From: Acidimicrobiia bacterium
GTDB taxonomy: Bacteria > Actinomycetota > Acidimicrobiia > IMCC26256 > JAENVU01
Length of the DNA: 5,504 nt
Reading direction: 5' to 3'
NCBI GenBank assembly: GCA_025357995.1
Contig: JANYLF010000056.1
Location: forward strand, 1-5,504
In this document: positions 5,331 through 5,504 of the stretch, one piece after another
How positions within the stretch are numbered: position 1 is the first letter of the stretch
Layout: every line of letters starts with the position of its first letter
Notes under the pieces: generated by a model
Seen by the model: only the letters and a program-made list of their open reading frames with translations
Databases searched by the model: none
What the model was told of the DNA's origin: nothing
Position numbers and translations under genes: made by a program

Positions 5331-5504
5331 GTACCGCCGCGGAGACGGATCCCATCGAGCACGCGGAGGTCGCGGCCGTCGGACCGGACTCCGTGACCGT
5401 GACGTTCGTGACCGCGCCGGACACCTCGGTGACCACTCGCCTCGGCGAGCACACCGTCGCGACCGTCGGCCCGCACCACGTGGCGACCTTTGAAGGGCTC
5501 GAGC
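5327..5504 (+). CDS. N-terminal fragment of a beta-domain protein, possibly a metallophosphoesterase
   Basis: A GTG at 5327 overlaps the epsilon-subunit stop by 4 nt (GTGA), a standard arrangement for coupled translation. The frame is open for 59 codons to the window end. The peptide alternates short beta-like strands: HAEVAAVGPDSVTVTFVTAP, then TSVTTRLGEHTVATVGPHHV, then ATFEGLE. This looks like a fibronectin-III-like or purple-acid-phosphatase-like N-terminal domain, usually continued as LxPxTxY. From memory, actinobacterial calcineurin-like phosphoesterases begin this way, but no catalytic His/Asp motif lies inside the window, so the enzyme assignment is inference. There is no signal peptide at this start. 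The gene is truncated by the window edge and is not shown to be broken. Confidence 0.6.
   Translation, partial: MSTAAETDPIEHAEVAAVGPDSVTVTFVTAPDTSVTTRLGEHTVATVGPHHVATFEGLE

Overview
The window looks like chromosomal DNA from a high-GC Actinomycetota. The evidence is a strong G/C bias at third codon positions, GTG starts, an epsilon-type acyl-CoA carboxylase subunit (a family known mainly from actinobacteria), extracytoplasmic lipoproteins, and start codons that sit directly behind TANNNT boxes as in leaderless genes. An uncultured Acidimicrobiia-like lineage would fit, but that placement is inference and rests on no marker gene.

Layout. The left edge (1-34) may hold the last ten codons of a rightward gene. 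A small inverted repeat at 85-104 then separates it from a leftward gene (111-1358) for a secreted PQQ-type beta-propeller lipoprotein. This gene diverges, across an 85-bp promoter region, from a rightward gene (1444-2037) for an FKBP-type peptidyl-prolyl isomerase lipoprotein. The two form a back-to-back envelope pair.

The rest of the window reads rightward and centres on acyl-CoA metabolism. It holds methylmalonyl-CoA epimerase (2072-2473), an alpha/beta hydrolase 10 bp behind it (2484-3326), and a 164-bp spacer with two copies of a hairpin-bearing repeat. Next come a biotin-dependent acyl-CoA carboxylase beta (carboxyltransferase) subunit (3491-5086), a small epsilon-like subunit (5100-5330), and the first 59 codons of a gene that overlaps the epsilon stop by 4 nt and runs off the right edge.

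How the genes fit together. Epimerase plus carboxylase suggests the propionyl-CoA to methylmalonyl-CoA route (carboxylation, epimerisation, then a mutase outside the window). The biotin carboxylase/BCCP alpha subunit and the mutase are not here. The carboxyltransferase carries Val where propionyl-specific enzymes have Asp at the acyl-pocket position, so its substrate may be acetyl-CoA or a mixture rather than strictly propionyl-CoA.

I found no CRISPR array, tRNA, rRNA, transposase, phage or defence system, and nothing I would call a new biological system. The points most worth following up are the carboxylase specificity residue, the repeat pair with a conserved stem and variable loop, and the TANNNT boxes immediately before three start codons.
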